Shown here: in pieces, positions 9,905 through 19,165 of the stretch
Layout: each line of letters starts with the position of its first letter
Position numbering within the stretch: position 1 is the stretch's first letter
Assembly (NCBI RefSeq): GCF_030272615.1
Contig: NC_081412.1
Location: 479,105,157-479,169,156 of the forward strand
DNA length: 64,000 nucleotides
Origin: Cryptomeria japonica
Taxonomy: Eukaryota; Streptophyta; Pinopsida; Cupressales; Cupressaceae
Direction of reading: 5' to 3'
The notes under the pieces: generated by a model
What the model saw: the letters and a program-made list of their open reading frames with translations, nothing else
The model's database searches: none
Told to the model about the DNA's origin: nothing
Program-made: the position numbers and the translations under genes

Positions 9905-12178
9905 CTAAGACCGAGAAGAGGGAGGAGGCGTCCCTGTAGTGGCCGCAAGAGGAGGTTGTTGTCCGGCCTGAAGTTTCAGGTTCTTTTCCGCCAGCAGCTG
10001 CCGTTCTCGTGCTTTCTTTACCATGTGAGTAGCTTCCAGTAGCTTTTTATCTTTCTGTTCCAGCTGTAAGGTGAGCTCTGCCACTTGGGCTGTGAATGCC
10101 TCCCAGTCACCCGTACCAGTTTTTGCTGGTACCGTACCGGTTTCTGCCTCCTTTGTCGACACCGTACCAGTTTCTGCTGCCGTCGTACCAGTTTTTGTTG
10201 CCGCCGTACCAGTTTTTGTTGCTAGCGTACCAGTTTTTGCTGCCACTGTACTAGTTTCTGTTCCTGCTGCAAGTACAGCCAAACTGATTTGTGGCAACGA
10301 TATCCATCGTTGTGCCGACGGTTCCCCCTCTCCAATCTTCTGGAACATTGCGCTCGTACTCTTCCATTGCGCTCGTAGCCCTCCATGCCAATCTTCTGGT
10401 TTGAATGAAACCCGCATTGTGTACCCTTGGAACTGGATGACCGAAGCTCGTTCGTGAGGGTTATAACCGGATACCATGGTCCGTAGGACTGGCTCGAACT
10501 CTTTAATGTTAAATATGGGCATCTGCACAGCGTGGTCGACCTGTGCTCTTTTAAGCGATTCCTTCGTCACATGGTCTGGAGGGTTTTCCTCCCACCAAGT
10601 ATGGCATTCACTGCCAGCCACACTCTCGAATGCTACGTTTGCTGCCATGAGTTCCTTTGCGTCCTTTGTTGCCTTCAGTCTGCTCCTAGTTTTCCTACTG
10701 CTGGCAAGTTCTGTGGCAGTCATGGTTGTATTGCAACTACCTTTTTCTGCTCTTCTGCCCATACCCCTTCCTGAGTCGTTATTATAACCGCTTGACAGAT
10801 TATCTCGCCAGTTGGTCTGACCCATTGTGTCACTCTTCGTTTCCTTGTTGTACGGTCTCCTTGATTGTCCTGACAAGTGCCTATCGTACGGATGTCTCTG
10901 CCTGTTCACCTGGTACCTTATGCCGTACAGATCTCCCTGTCTGCCTGACTGATGCCGTACGCCGTACGGACTTTGCCTTGTGGGTGTGGTTGATGCTGAT
11001 TGCCGTACGGATGTTGATGATGTTGGCCATAAGGATGCTCTTGGCCGTACGGATGTCTCTGTTTGTCTAGCAAATGTTAATGTTGGTTGTCGTACAGATA
11101 TCTCTGCTTTGCACGTACTGGTGGAAGTGGGCCGTACACCATACGGTGGGGGTATACCCTTGAGGGTTATGGTTGTATGGTAGCTCCGTACGTCGTACGG
11201 TACTACAAGTTGACAACCCCTTGTTTCTCCTAAGCCGTACTTGTACGGCGAATGGTTTGCTCTTCCTCGTGCCACAATTCTAGTCACTATGTGCCGTACA
11301 CCGTATGGAGCCTGTATGTCGTACACTTGCTCCCCTTCAGATGAGTTTTGTATACCGTACACGTACGACAGCCTAAGCCTTTCCCTTCCTGTATTTAGTA
11401 CACCATACACCGTACAGTGGCTCCAGTCTCTCGTGCCCTGAATCTGTACGTCGTACGGTATGACTTCTGCGTTGTTCGATAGACTCTGGCAATCTTCTGC
11501 AAACTGTACGCCGTACGATATAGCCCTCAGATTTTCGTGCCTTCTTGATCGTTCACTCCATACCCTATACGGAATTGTCCCCTCTTGGGCATCTGTACAC
11601 GTGCTCCGTACTGTTTGTTCTGTCCTTGCAGCATGCCACTGATCCGTACGGTGTACTACTTCCTTTCGTACGCCCAGTCTTGTCTGGCTGTCAGGTTCAT
11701 CTTCTTGATATTTCAATTTTTTAGTACTTGCCGACTTGGACTTAGTTGCTTTTTCCCTTACAAGTATCACCTGTGGTTTTGCCTCATTGCCCAGATTAAT
11801 CTTCTCCACACCTTGTTCCTCGTACTTGATGGTTTTATCCCGTTCAAATTGGTGTGCAGGCATGTCGTCCATCCGTGCCATTCCCTCTTGGTATCTACCG
11901 TACTCCAGGGGAAAAGATTGTTCTTCCATCCCGTCGCTTGATTCTCCTATCTCACATATTTGAAGTATGTGACACTCCGGGTGGAAGAGCTCATAGTCCT
12001 CCATTTGCCAATGAAAAAGTCCTGCCAGTGAACTGGTTCCATCCTCGGAGCATCTGTCTAGTTCCAACACTCCTTCCTCGTCGGGTTCTTTCCCTCCTCT
12101 GTCTCCTTCAGAACTCCACTCCCATCGATTGGAATCTTCTGAGTCGGAGTCCGATGACGCGAGCTCTTCGCTGACGGA
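9905..12178 (-). CDS. Element A long frame X: repeat-rich protein of unknown function
   Basis: Open from just after a TAG at 12179-12181 to a TAG at 9905-9907. The first possible ordinary start lies well inside, so it was probably translated as the continuation of gag-protease, which is in the same frame. In order: an acidic lead (12178-11900); a Lys-rich stretch; a long segment (about 11680-10850) with some 15 units like PYGVR, YGIR or PYDVQ; a conserved-looking globular part with WWEENPPDHV and HERASVIQFQGYTMR (about 10600-10380); tandem KTGT units (about 10270-10110); and a C-terminal coiled coil rich in Gln, Lys and Leu. It takes the place of RT, RNase H and integrase. I do not recognise the protein. 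It could be element-specific or captured from the host. Confidence 0.7.
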   Translation of the reverse strand, partial: SVSEELASSDSDSEDSNRWEWSSEGDRGGKEPDEEGVLELDRCSEDGTSSLAGLFHWQMEDYELFHPECHILQICEIGESSDGMEEQSFPLEYGRYQEGMARMDDMPAHQFERDKTIKYEEQGVEKINLGNEAKPQVILVREKATKSKSASTKKLKYQEDEPDSQTRLGVRKEVVHRTDQWHAARTEQTVRSTCTDAQEGTIPYRVWSERSRRHENLRAISYGVQFAEDCQSLSNNAEVIPYDVQIQGTRDWSHCTVYGVLNTGRERLRLSYVYGIQNSSEGEQVYDIQAPYGVRHIVTRIVARGRANHSPYKYGLGETRGCQLVVPYDVRSYHTTITLKGIPPPYGVRPTSTSTCKAEISVRQPTLTFARQTETSVRPRASLWPTSSTSVRQSASTTPTRQSPYGVRHQSGRQGDLYGIRYQVNRQRHPYDRHLSGQSRRPYNKETKSDTMGQTNWRDNLSSGYNNDSGRGMGRRAEKGSCNTTMTATELASSRKTRSRLKATKDAKELMAANVAFESVAGSECHTWWEENPPDHVTKESLKRAQVDHAVQMPIFNIKEFEPVLRTMVSGYNPHERASVIQFQGYTMRVSFKPEDWHGGLRAQWKSTSAMFQKIGEGEPSAQRWISLPQISLAVLAAGTETSTVAAKTGTLATKTGTAATKTGTTAAETGTVSTKEAETGTVPAKTGTGDWEAFTAQVAELTLQLEQKDKKLLEATHMVKKARERQLLAEKNLKLQAGQQPPLAATTGTPPPSSRS
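10850..11680. repeat. Dense array of CCGTACG/CGTACGG palindromic motifs
   Basis: Within about 800 bp the words GTACGG, CGTAC and their complements occur dozens of times, often as near-palindromes such as CCGTACGCCGTACGG (about 10948). They are spaced irregularly by 20-60 bp. On the minus strand they encode the PYGVR-like peptide units of frame X. Similar words also occur once or twice in the gag region and the left flank of the gag (for example 14222-14230). Confidence 0.85.
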
Positions 12179-12541
12179 CTAGTTCCTGAGATCAATTACA
12201 TACTTATGCCTGTCCTTCTCGATTGAGAGCGTATTCCTTTTCCAGTTGTGGTTAGCTTTGGCCATGATCAGCCACCCCCTTCCTAGAAGAGCGTCGTACG
12301 CTTTCCTTTCCAGAGGAATGACTACAAAGTCAAGAAGGAATTGCTGCGTCCCAATTATCACCTTTTGTGCCATGAGGGTGCCAAGGGGTTTGATGCCGTG
12401 CTGATCCGCCCTGACCAGGTGGAAGGTTGGTGGCCATAGTGCCGGCTTGCCGAGGTTTCGCCAAGTTTCTTCCGGCAGTATGTTGACTCCAGACCCACCA
12501 TCAACGATGGTGTTTGTAAGCTTTTGTCCCGATATATCGAT
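12179..12541 (-). pseudogene. Element A retropepsin-like protease segment
   Basis: Directly after a TAG at 12542-12544 and in the same frame as the gag segment, the minus strand reads through a region with the aspartic protease signature VDGGSGVNILPEETW (about 12500-12455), continues through FVVIPLERKAYDALLGRGWL (12330-12260), and ends at TAG 12179-12181. The DGGSG form of the active site and the LLGRGWL C-terminal motif are typical of plant Ty3/gypsy proteases of the Tat/Athila and related type (family knowledge). It would cut the gag polyprotein. Bounded by two in-frame TAG codons, it is not translatable in one piece with its neighbours as the sequence stands. Confidence 0.8.
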
Positions 12542-13474
12542 CTATACCACTGCGGGTTTCCGTTCGACTCCCGCCGTTAGTAGCATAGGGTTCATAGCAT
12601 CCGTACTGGATCCTTGAACCGGGTCCGTACCAGACTTTGTCAGCGTTTGGTGTTCCTGACTGATGGTAGTGTCCCCAGTTATATTTGTTAGAGCCATCCT
12701 TAGCTGTGGCATGGTCTGCAGAAGGTTAGACACCCGTACAGGTATTGTGGTTTGTAACATCTTCTTTAGGATATTTTTCTCTGTATCTGACCGGATTGGT
12801 GTACCGGCAGCCAGGTGCGAATCCCTCCGCTCTCCAGCCATCGCCCGCTCGATATTTGCCCTTGCCTCCCGGAGCCTTTCTTTTTCTGTGCGACGGTCAG
12901 GATACATGGCTTTCTTGTTTTGCAACCTTGTGATTGCTAGTACGTCTTCTCCTGATCCTTCCACGTCCAGCATGTTCACCCCTTTTTGCTTTGGACAATC
13001 TATGTCCTCATGATTTCCTGGACCGCACCATCTGCACAACAACCTTCTTGCATCACCTCCGTTTTGGCATTCTCGGGCAAAGTGACCCCATTCGTTGCAC
13101 TTCCTACATTGAATCATGGGTCGCCCCTTCCCGTCGTATTGAATTCTGCTCCTTGGTGTGTTATTATTGGATCTATTGTTACCCCGCCGATTGTACCCTC
13201 CAGGGGAGGCGTCAGAGTTTGTTGTTGGCTTCGGAGGTGTCGCCAGCGGTGTGGCTTGGTCGGGTTGGGCGTAGAGCACTTGTGTGCTCCGTGCTTTCAA
13301 GTTGTACGGGCATTCCGTAGTGGAATGTCCCATTACTTGGCAGATGTCACAAAAAACTTTGCGGGGACAACTTCCTTTAGTGTGTCCTTCAGTCTTGCAG
13401 TCAGTACACCATAGTTCTTTTCCTTCCTTACCAATTTCTTTGTCACCTTTTAACTCCTTCATCATCCTCATCAT
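12542..13474 (-). CDS. Element A gag, nucleocapsid part with CCHC knuckles
   Basis: The 310-residue frame has several Cys/His knuckles. They start near residue 21 (CTDCKTEGHTKGSC, 14 residues), then CDICQVMGHSTTEC, CRKCNEWGHFAREC, and a divergent CRWCGPGNHEDIDC. Such knuckles bind the element RNA during packaging. The frame stops at TAG 12542-12544, and the protease follows in the same frame, so gag and protease were probably one polyprotein. The first residues shown are probably not the real start: charged gag-like sequence continues upstream in other frames (13475-14420), so frameshifts separate the gag N-terminal part. Confidence 0.85.
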   Translation of the reverse strand: MMRMMKELKGDKEIGKEGKELWCTDCKTEGHTKGSCPRKVFCDICQVMGHSTTECPYNLKARSTQVLYAQPDQATPLATPPKPTTNSDASPGGYNRRGNNRSNNNTPRSRIQYDGKGRPMIQCRKCNEWGHFARECQNGGDARRLLCRWCGPGNHEDIDCPKQKGVNMLDVEGSGEDVLAITRLQNKKAMYPDRRTEKERLREARANIERAMAGERRDSHLAAGTPIRSDTEKNILKKMLQTTIPVRVSNLLQTMPQLRMALTNITGDTTISQEHQTLTKSGTDPVQGSSTDAMNPMLLTAGVERKPAVV

Positions 13475-14422
13475 ATCTATAGTCCCTCCTTCTCGGGGTT
13501 TCCGGATCCAATCTTCCTATTTTGATGCCCTCCGACAAGGACAAGTTTTTAATGCCAAACAATGTTGCTTCGAAAATAGTGGCGATTTCCTCGTGCAGGT
13601 CTTGTACTGCCTCCTCTCTTTGTTCGGGAAATTCCGATTGGGTGCTTTGTGATTCGGTTCTAGAGTCTTCCTCACTTGACGTCGAGTGTGGGGCCTAGTC
13701 GGCGAGATCTTCCTCCGCTACGTCTGGAAGTGGTAGGTTCCTGGCGACCTCGGCCAACTCCTTACACGTACACGGTTTTTGCCTCTCCCGACTATGACTC
13801 CGACTCACACTCCGACTTTTGCTGTGTTTCTCCGGACTCCTCGAGTCGGCAACCTCTCTTAGTTGTCGTCTCCTGTCGGTTTGTTCTTTTATGCGGAGAG
13901 ATCATCGTACAGTTCCCTCGTTTACTCCTTCGGTAGTAGTGGTACGTCTGTCTTTGTTCGGTCGTCGAGGTATCAAGTGTCAGAGGTATGACGCTGACTG
14001 GCCTCCCTCTCCTCTTCCTCCCTACGACTCTGTTCCTCATACCGTCAGAGAACTTGTTGCCGCCGAAGTTCCTTTGCCGTTTCTTCCCTTTGGTCTTGGA
14101 GTGCAATCAAATTTCTAGCGAGTAACCTTGGAATACTTCCGAGTAGGTCAAAGACGGGGGTGCTGACGGTGAGTTCACCACGTACCGTACCTTCCGAGAT
14201 GGCTCTCTCCTAAGCCTCTCGCCGTACGTACTGCGTGACCGACACGTCCCACAACTCTACCAAGTCTGCCGTCAACTCATCCTCTCGTTCCTCTTTCGCG
14301 GTACTCTCTTCGTGCGTGTCGTTGTCCACGACAATTAATTGCTGGTTAAATGGTTGGCCCATTAATTGCTTCCGCCTGCCGCCATGGTTATCTCCAGGTT
14401 CGTTCAGGCAACGGCACCAAAA
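13475..14422 (-). pseudogene. Element A gag N-terminal region, frameshifted
   Basis: Between the 5' LTR and the knuckle frame, the minus strand shows pieces of charged, gag-like sequence in different frames: an acidic segment with EESTAKEEREDELTADLVEL (about 14330-14270), an SR-rich piece, and an acidic Glu-rich piece before 13520. Stops, including a TAG near 13522, and frame changes break it. Confidence 0.6.
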
Positions 14423-14768
14423 TGTTTTGTCCTGAATGTAAAGTTGATGAGTAATCAGATAACACAGTAGTTCCTGCACGTACCAAGCATTCATGGAACT
14501 GAACAATCGTACATCATAACATAAATGACAAATGCTAGTAATTAGACCAGAAAGTTATATCTTTATTCCAATGTCCAGACTTCTCCATACATGATCTCCC
14601 CTGCCGAGGTTCCAACCAAACAATATATAGACCCGACGGTTGGCCAAGTTGCCAACCGTCACCAACTCCCAACTACCCGACGGGAACCTTTCGGCAACAA
14701 CAAAACATAACCACACATAACACAGTTATAATTATTATTCATACTAACATACGTTTTTACCCCTAACA
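14423..14768 (-). repeat. 5' LTR of element A
   Basis: 346 bp, partner of 9487-9832. Its inner edge at 14422 adjoins the primer-site-like sequence. The perfect target duplication GTTAT follows at 14769-14773. Confidence 0.95.
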
Positions 14769-14812
14769 GTTATCATACTAATCATTATGGAAGGTAGATA
14801 GTGTTGTGCGTC

Positions 14813-16968
14813 TGTAATGTCCCCTTCTCATTGATGACCTTCCAGTGGTCCATTAGCCTACTCCTGAGACCCATAGGCTAGGTGGAATGAAGAATGAGGG
14901 TCCAACATTGATGAAAAGAGGACTTACTATTTTTAGTAAGTCAGGGAATGGCCATTCTGGTGTTACTGTCCTACTGAGCTCTCCATGCTTTGCCTCTGGA
15001 AGCGAAGATCATGCTTTTCTGAGCATTAGTTCTTGACTCACTATTTTTAGTAAGTGGCAGTGTGGCACAATTCTATTTTTGGCAGGGTTCTGATTCTGCA
15101 GCAGTTCTGTGGTCGTCCGGGCTCAGTTTCATCCTTGGAATTGATTTCAACAAGAGTCTTAGTTGGGAAGGTTGCAGGAAGAAGAGAACTTTAGGCGGCT
15201 GGAAGGCACTCTATGCACTTCAAAATAGATGCAGAGAGGCTGAGCTTTGGGATTGGAAAACCATCCAAACACTTTTTAGGCTTTTGGTGTTGCTGGTTAT
15301 TCTATATGGTTGTGAAGTTTGGGCCAGCAGCACCTTAGATTCTCAATGGAAGCAAATTGAGAGAATTCAAAAACGTTTGATCACAAGCAAGTTCAAAATT
15401 AAAAGCACGGTCCCATATGATATCATGTTAAGTGAAACGGGTGCTGCCCCTATTGAGGCAGCTGCTATGGTTGGTCTCATTAGCTATTTAAAAAGAACTG
15501 AGCAAATGGGAGAAGATAGATGGCTTAAGGTTGTTGTCAACGACATTTTGTGCAAAAGGAAGAAGACGTGGATGAAACAAAACATCAAATGGTTGAAAAA
15601 ATGGGATATTTATTTGAACTCATGCCCCACAAACAGCAAGGAGATAAAGGTTTTCATTATGGAAAAGTTTTACAAGAAAAATTGGAGTATTAGGTTAGGA
15701 AGGAAGAAACAATACTATATTAATGAGTTCAACCCCAATTATGATCATCTTCAAAAAGTCTATATAGGGGCTAATATATCATGGAAGGCTAAAATTCTAA
15801 TCGCACAGCTTAGAACCAACTCTCACCAACTTTAGTGTTAGACCAGGCGGTGGAAAAGGCCAAAAGAGATTTGGGAAGAAAGAGTTTGCCCGTTTTGCGT
15901 CAGCGGGAGTGTGGAAACTGAAAAACATTTTATTTTGGAGTGTGAAGCACTTATAGTCAGCCGGGAGAAGTTTGCCAATTTCCTAACTGCCAGCACATGG
16001 TATAACTTATTCAGCGAGGAGAAGATGGGTGCTCTCATCATCAGCCTGAATAAGTAGAGATCAGACCTCTCCCTTTTGGCATGAGTTTTGACTTAGGAAA
16101 AGTGGCGCTACACTTGGGTCCACTTGTAGTGGAATGAAATGCAAATGCAAGGCGTTGAATTTGGAGGAATTGCATTTGGGTTTGAGAAGTGAAGTTATAA
16201 ATATGAGACTTGGGCTCCCATTTGCACTATCTATGAAAATTGCATCGTTATGTTGCCGGTTTGGCGACTGAAAATCTGAGCTTCGAAGTGTGGCTTCCTA
16301 GCTAAGTCTCAGTTTCGTACTTGCAAGATAGTACCTAGCTGTGTCCTTGTATTCCCAGTGCTGTTGGTGAATGAGTTGCAGATTGTGGAGTGTTCTATGT
16401 GGGATTTGAGTGTTTTTTGGTTGCTGGTCGCGGGACTGCTGAAAGTATATTTTGCTTACACCTCTTAACCAGGCGACTCCATCATTCTGGGTGCCGCCTC
16501 ATCCTTCCTTCCTAGCCATGGCGATACATTGTGTAAGTTTTTAGCAGGTTTAATTGAGCAATGATTTTTCTAGACAAAATCGAACTTCTTAGGTCTAGTG
16601 TTGGATTTTGTGTTTGCATTGGGATGCGTGCCAAATAGTTGTTGGGGTTGTAGCTTTGATTGGTTGCTGTTGTGAGTGAATTATGGTGGGTTTGGGACTG
16701 GTTTGAGTTGATTCGGGTGAAAAATGAGGGAGTTATGAGCATTTTGGTGTTTCCATAGGCTGCTGTTTTGTACTTTCAGCTTGCAGATTGATTGTAATAG
16801 AAAATTATATTCGTGCTGTAGAAATCTGCATTACTCTCCTTTCATCTCTAATTTTGTAAGGTTGTTTCAGTAGTACTGATGAATCATTCTTGCTGTCCTT
16901 ATTTTGTAATTCCCACTGCATAAGTGGAAGAGGCTGGCTTAGCCGCCTTCTTACTTTGAAATTCAGTT
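14813..16968 (+). repeat. 5' LTR of element C, first part (chimeric)
   Basis: It follows the 3' LTR (29000-30480) closely except for two changes: a 6 bp difference near 15087, and the replacement of 240 bp (29330-29569 in the 3' LTR) by about 930 bp of LINE sequence. A TATA box TATAAATA is at 16196-16203. The second part follows element D at 23642. Confidence 0.9.
15136..16065 (+). pseudogene. 3' fragment of a LINE (non-LTR) reverse transcriptase inside the LTR
   Basis: Open from 15136 to 15835 and continuing after a stop to about 16055. The start reads LGIDFNKSLSW...GGWKA, then LLVILYGCEVWAS and IERIQKRLI. These are typical of the C-terminal end of LINE reverse transcriptases (thumb and connection region). 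After the stop comes VCPFCVSGSVETEKHFILEC (20 residues), the Cys/His cluster often found after it. The catalytic palm (the usual YADD-type box) is not included, so it is a 5'-truncated fragment. Edges coincide with LTR sequence at ATCCT (15131) and CCTCTCCC (16066). No target duplication or poly-A is visible. Confidence 0.85.
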
Positions 16969-17384
16969 TGTTGTCCTCATTTTTGTTTCCAAAAATGAAG
17001 GACCACTACGATGAAATTTTTGTGAAAAAATGAAAAAATTTACTCTATGGCACGCTTCCCGAGGCAGAATTTCGACTAATCCTTGGACTGGCTTAATCCT
17101 CAGTCCATCCTCGAACTACGTTTCGAATTTCGTCAAATTCTGGATTCGTTTGCCATGCCTTTCCTTCAATTTCGGGTTTTAAAACCCAGACTGCAGGTGG
17201 AGAATTTTCTTCAAAATGCAAGTTTTAATGATATTCATTGTTGTGGTCTTTGTAGGGGAATTTTTGATCACTTACATGTGCATTTTTTATTTCAAATATG
17301 TCACTTGTAATTTATTTTTAGTTTCCCATTTAATGTTTTTATCTTTTTGTTGTTTTTTGGTCATTTTTAGTTAAAATAGGGGTT

Positions 17385-17810
17385 TTTTAGCTCAACTGCA
17401 AGTAAACTTGCAGTTTGTCCAAAAAACCCCTACTTTAATGGGTTTTACATGTAATAGGGATTTTAAATCCCCATTACATGTGTGCAAGTGTTTAATACTT
17501 GTTGTAGGGATTTTATTTCCCCCTTACAAGTATTTTTAAACTTGCAGTTTGTCTTTTAAAACCCGATTTTAGCATAAAGTTCATTTTTGACAATTTTTAA
17601 ACTTGTCATTTGTCCAAAAAAAACCCGATTTTGGCTTAATGAGTGAAAAAGTGAATTTTTAAACTTGTTGTTTTATATTTAAAACCCGATTTTAAGCATG
17701 AAAGAGGAAAAAGTGCAAATCGAACTTGTCATTTTATGTTTAAAACCCGATTTGCTTCCTTTGAAGAAAATCGAACTTGTCATTCATTTTTCAAAACCCG
17801 AAATGCAAGA
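17385..17810 (+). repeat. Spaced AACTTG...AAAACCCGATTT motif array in element D
   Basis: About six units 50-75 bp apart consist of AACTTG(C/T)(A/C)(G/A)TTT followed 15-20 bp later by AAAACCC(G)A(TTT). Unit starts are near 17403, 17540, 17598, 17660, 17722 and 17775. A related pair occurs at 18905-18930 just inside the long frame. They are not strict tandem copies; the motif is conserved while the spacers vary. Confidence 0.7.
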
Positions 17811-19165
17811 ATGAAGCGATTTTGGACTTTTTCAAGGCGAAATTCGTGGGTGAATCGTTGGATGATGGGGGCGTTTTGAGTTTGCATCCTATCTTCTTGC
17901 ATTTTTTGACATCTATCATGCCATTTCAAAGACAAATCCGCTGGTTTTTACCCTAGGGAACAGCAACTGCGTTTTTTTTTAACGTGCCTCATGAATGCCA
18001 CGATTTGAGCGGTTAAATCTTCAATGTTGCCCACACTCCTAAATCGTTTTGGCCTTTCTTCCTAAGGCGTGGAGGGTAAGAGCAGGTTCGCACCATTTAA
18101 TGGTGCATTGAATGTGTAATGAATGCCACGTTTTTTCACAAAAACGTGACTCTCTTGGCTGCGTTTTTTGGCATTGATACCTCTTCAAACACCTTTGGTA
18201 TTATTGCTTTAGCAAATACCTTGATCGTTTTGCTGCAACAAACTTGAAATGAACACTTTCATTGGCATTTTACTCTTGCAAGTTTAAGATTGCTACCATT
18301 TTTGGGGGCATTTTGACAAAAACGTGATAAGGGTTTAAAAGTTCAGTTTTGCTTCTTCATCTCAAGAAGTATTGCATTGTTGGAGAAGCATTTTGATTTT
18401 CCAATCAAGGTATGTTCTTCCTTTCTTCTCTTCTTTTTATTTTCATGTTTTCTTCATTTTTTTTTGTTATTAATTGCATTCTTCACATGTGTTGTTCTTC
18501 CCTTAAAATTAGTTTTCATGAAACAAATCTTCCCTTTGAAATGCAATTGTTAAATTGCATCATTCTTCTCAAAATTCCATCTTAGCTAGTATTCGGGATT
18601 TTTAATCTCGATTACAAGTTCGCTGGAAATTGTTGTTCTTCCCTTACGGTTGAGAAATTTAATCATTTTCGGTTAAATTTCCAAGCTTGAAAAATGTGAA
18701 ATACCTCTCTCTTGCAAATTCGTGTTTTGAAAACCGGATTACATGTTGAAAAGATCTTCCCATTTTCATGAAAATGACTATCCCGGATATTCCCATTTCT
18801 ATCCATTCACGTTCCCCATATCCGCACTTTCCATTTCCATCATTTCCCGCAAGTCAAAATCCCATTTTTCATCCGTTTCTCCATTTTCGAATTTACAAGT
18901 ATACTTGTATTCGGGTTTTAAAATCCCGATTGCATGTATGTACTTTCCAACTTGTATACTTGCGAAAATTCCCCCAAGATCCGAAATTGGTCAAAGTCAA
19001 GATTTTCCCATTTCTACATGTCTTCTCTCTTCTTCTCACAAAACCGTGAAATTCAGAGATCGAAGTTTTACCCATTTGAAAAAAGGAAGAATGATATTTG
19101 CAGCTGTTTATGATGTGGCCTTAACCCTTTTAAGTCTTCATCACAGCATTCCAGGTTCGCAATCA

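Larger units (their letters stand above)
9487..14768 (-). mobile_element. Element A: non-autonomous LTR retrotransposon with gag, protease and a novel frame
   Basis: Two direct repeats of 346 bp flank it (9487-9832 and 14423-14768). They differ at about ten sites, begin TGTTT and end CTAACA. The target duplication GTTAT is perfect (9482-9486 and 14769-14773). The coding strand is minus, so the right LTR is the 5' LTR. Next to it, 14402-14422 read in reverse gives TTTTGGTGCCGTTGCC, a primer-site-like sequence resembling those I recall for Athila/Tat-type elements. A G-rich polypurine tract (reverse of 9833-9846) abuts the 3' LTR. Inside are gag zinc knuckles, a retropepsin and a long extra frame, but no RT, RNase H or integrase. 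It is clearly more GC-rich than its surroundings. It inserted into D2. Confidence 0.93.

Noticed and set aside
10071-12174. Plus-strand open frames through the element A region
   Set aside because: They are shadows of the long minus-strand frame X, kept open by its biased composition.
15136-15835. The open LINE frame as an independent gene
   Set aside because: It lacks the RT catalytic box and starts in the middle of the domain; it is a truncated fragment.
18743-19165. The first 141 codons of the element D frame as part of the protein
   Set aside because: Open, but overlapping the AACCCGATT motif type of the non-coding array and low in protein-like composition. The ATG at 19166 is more likely. 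Not excluded.
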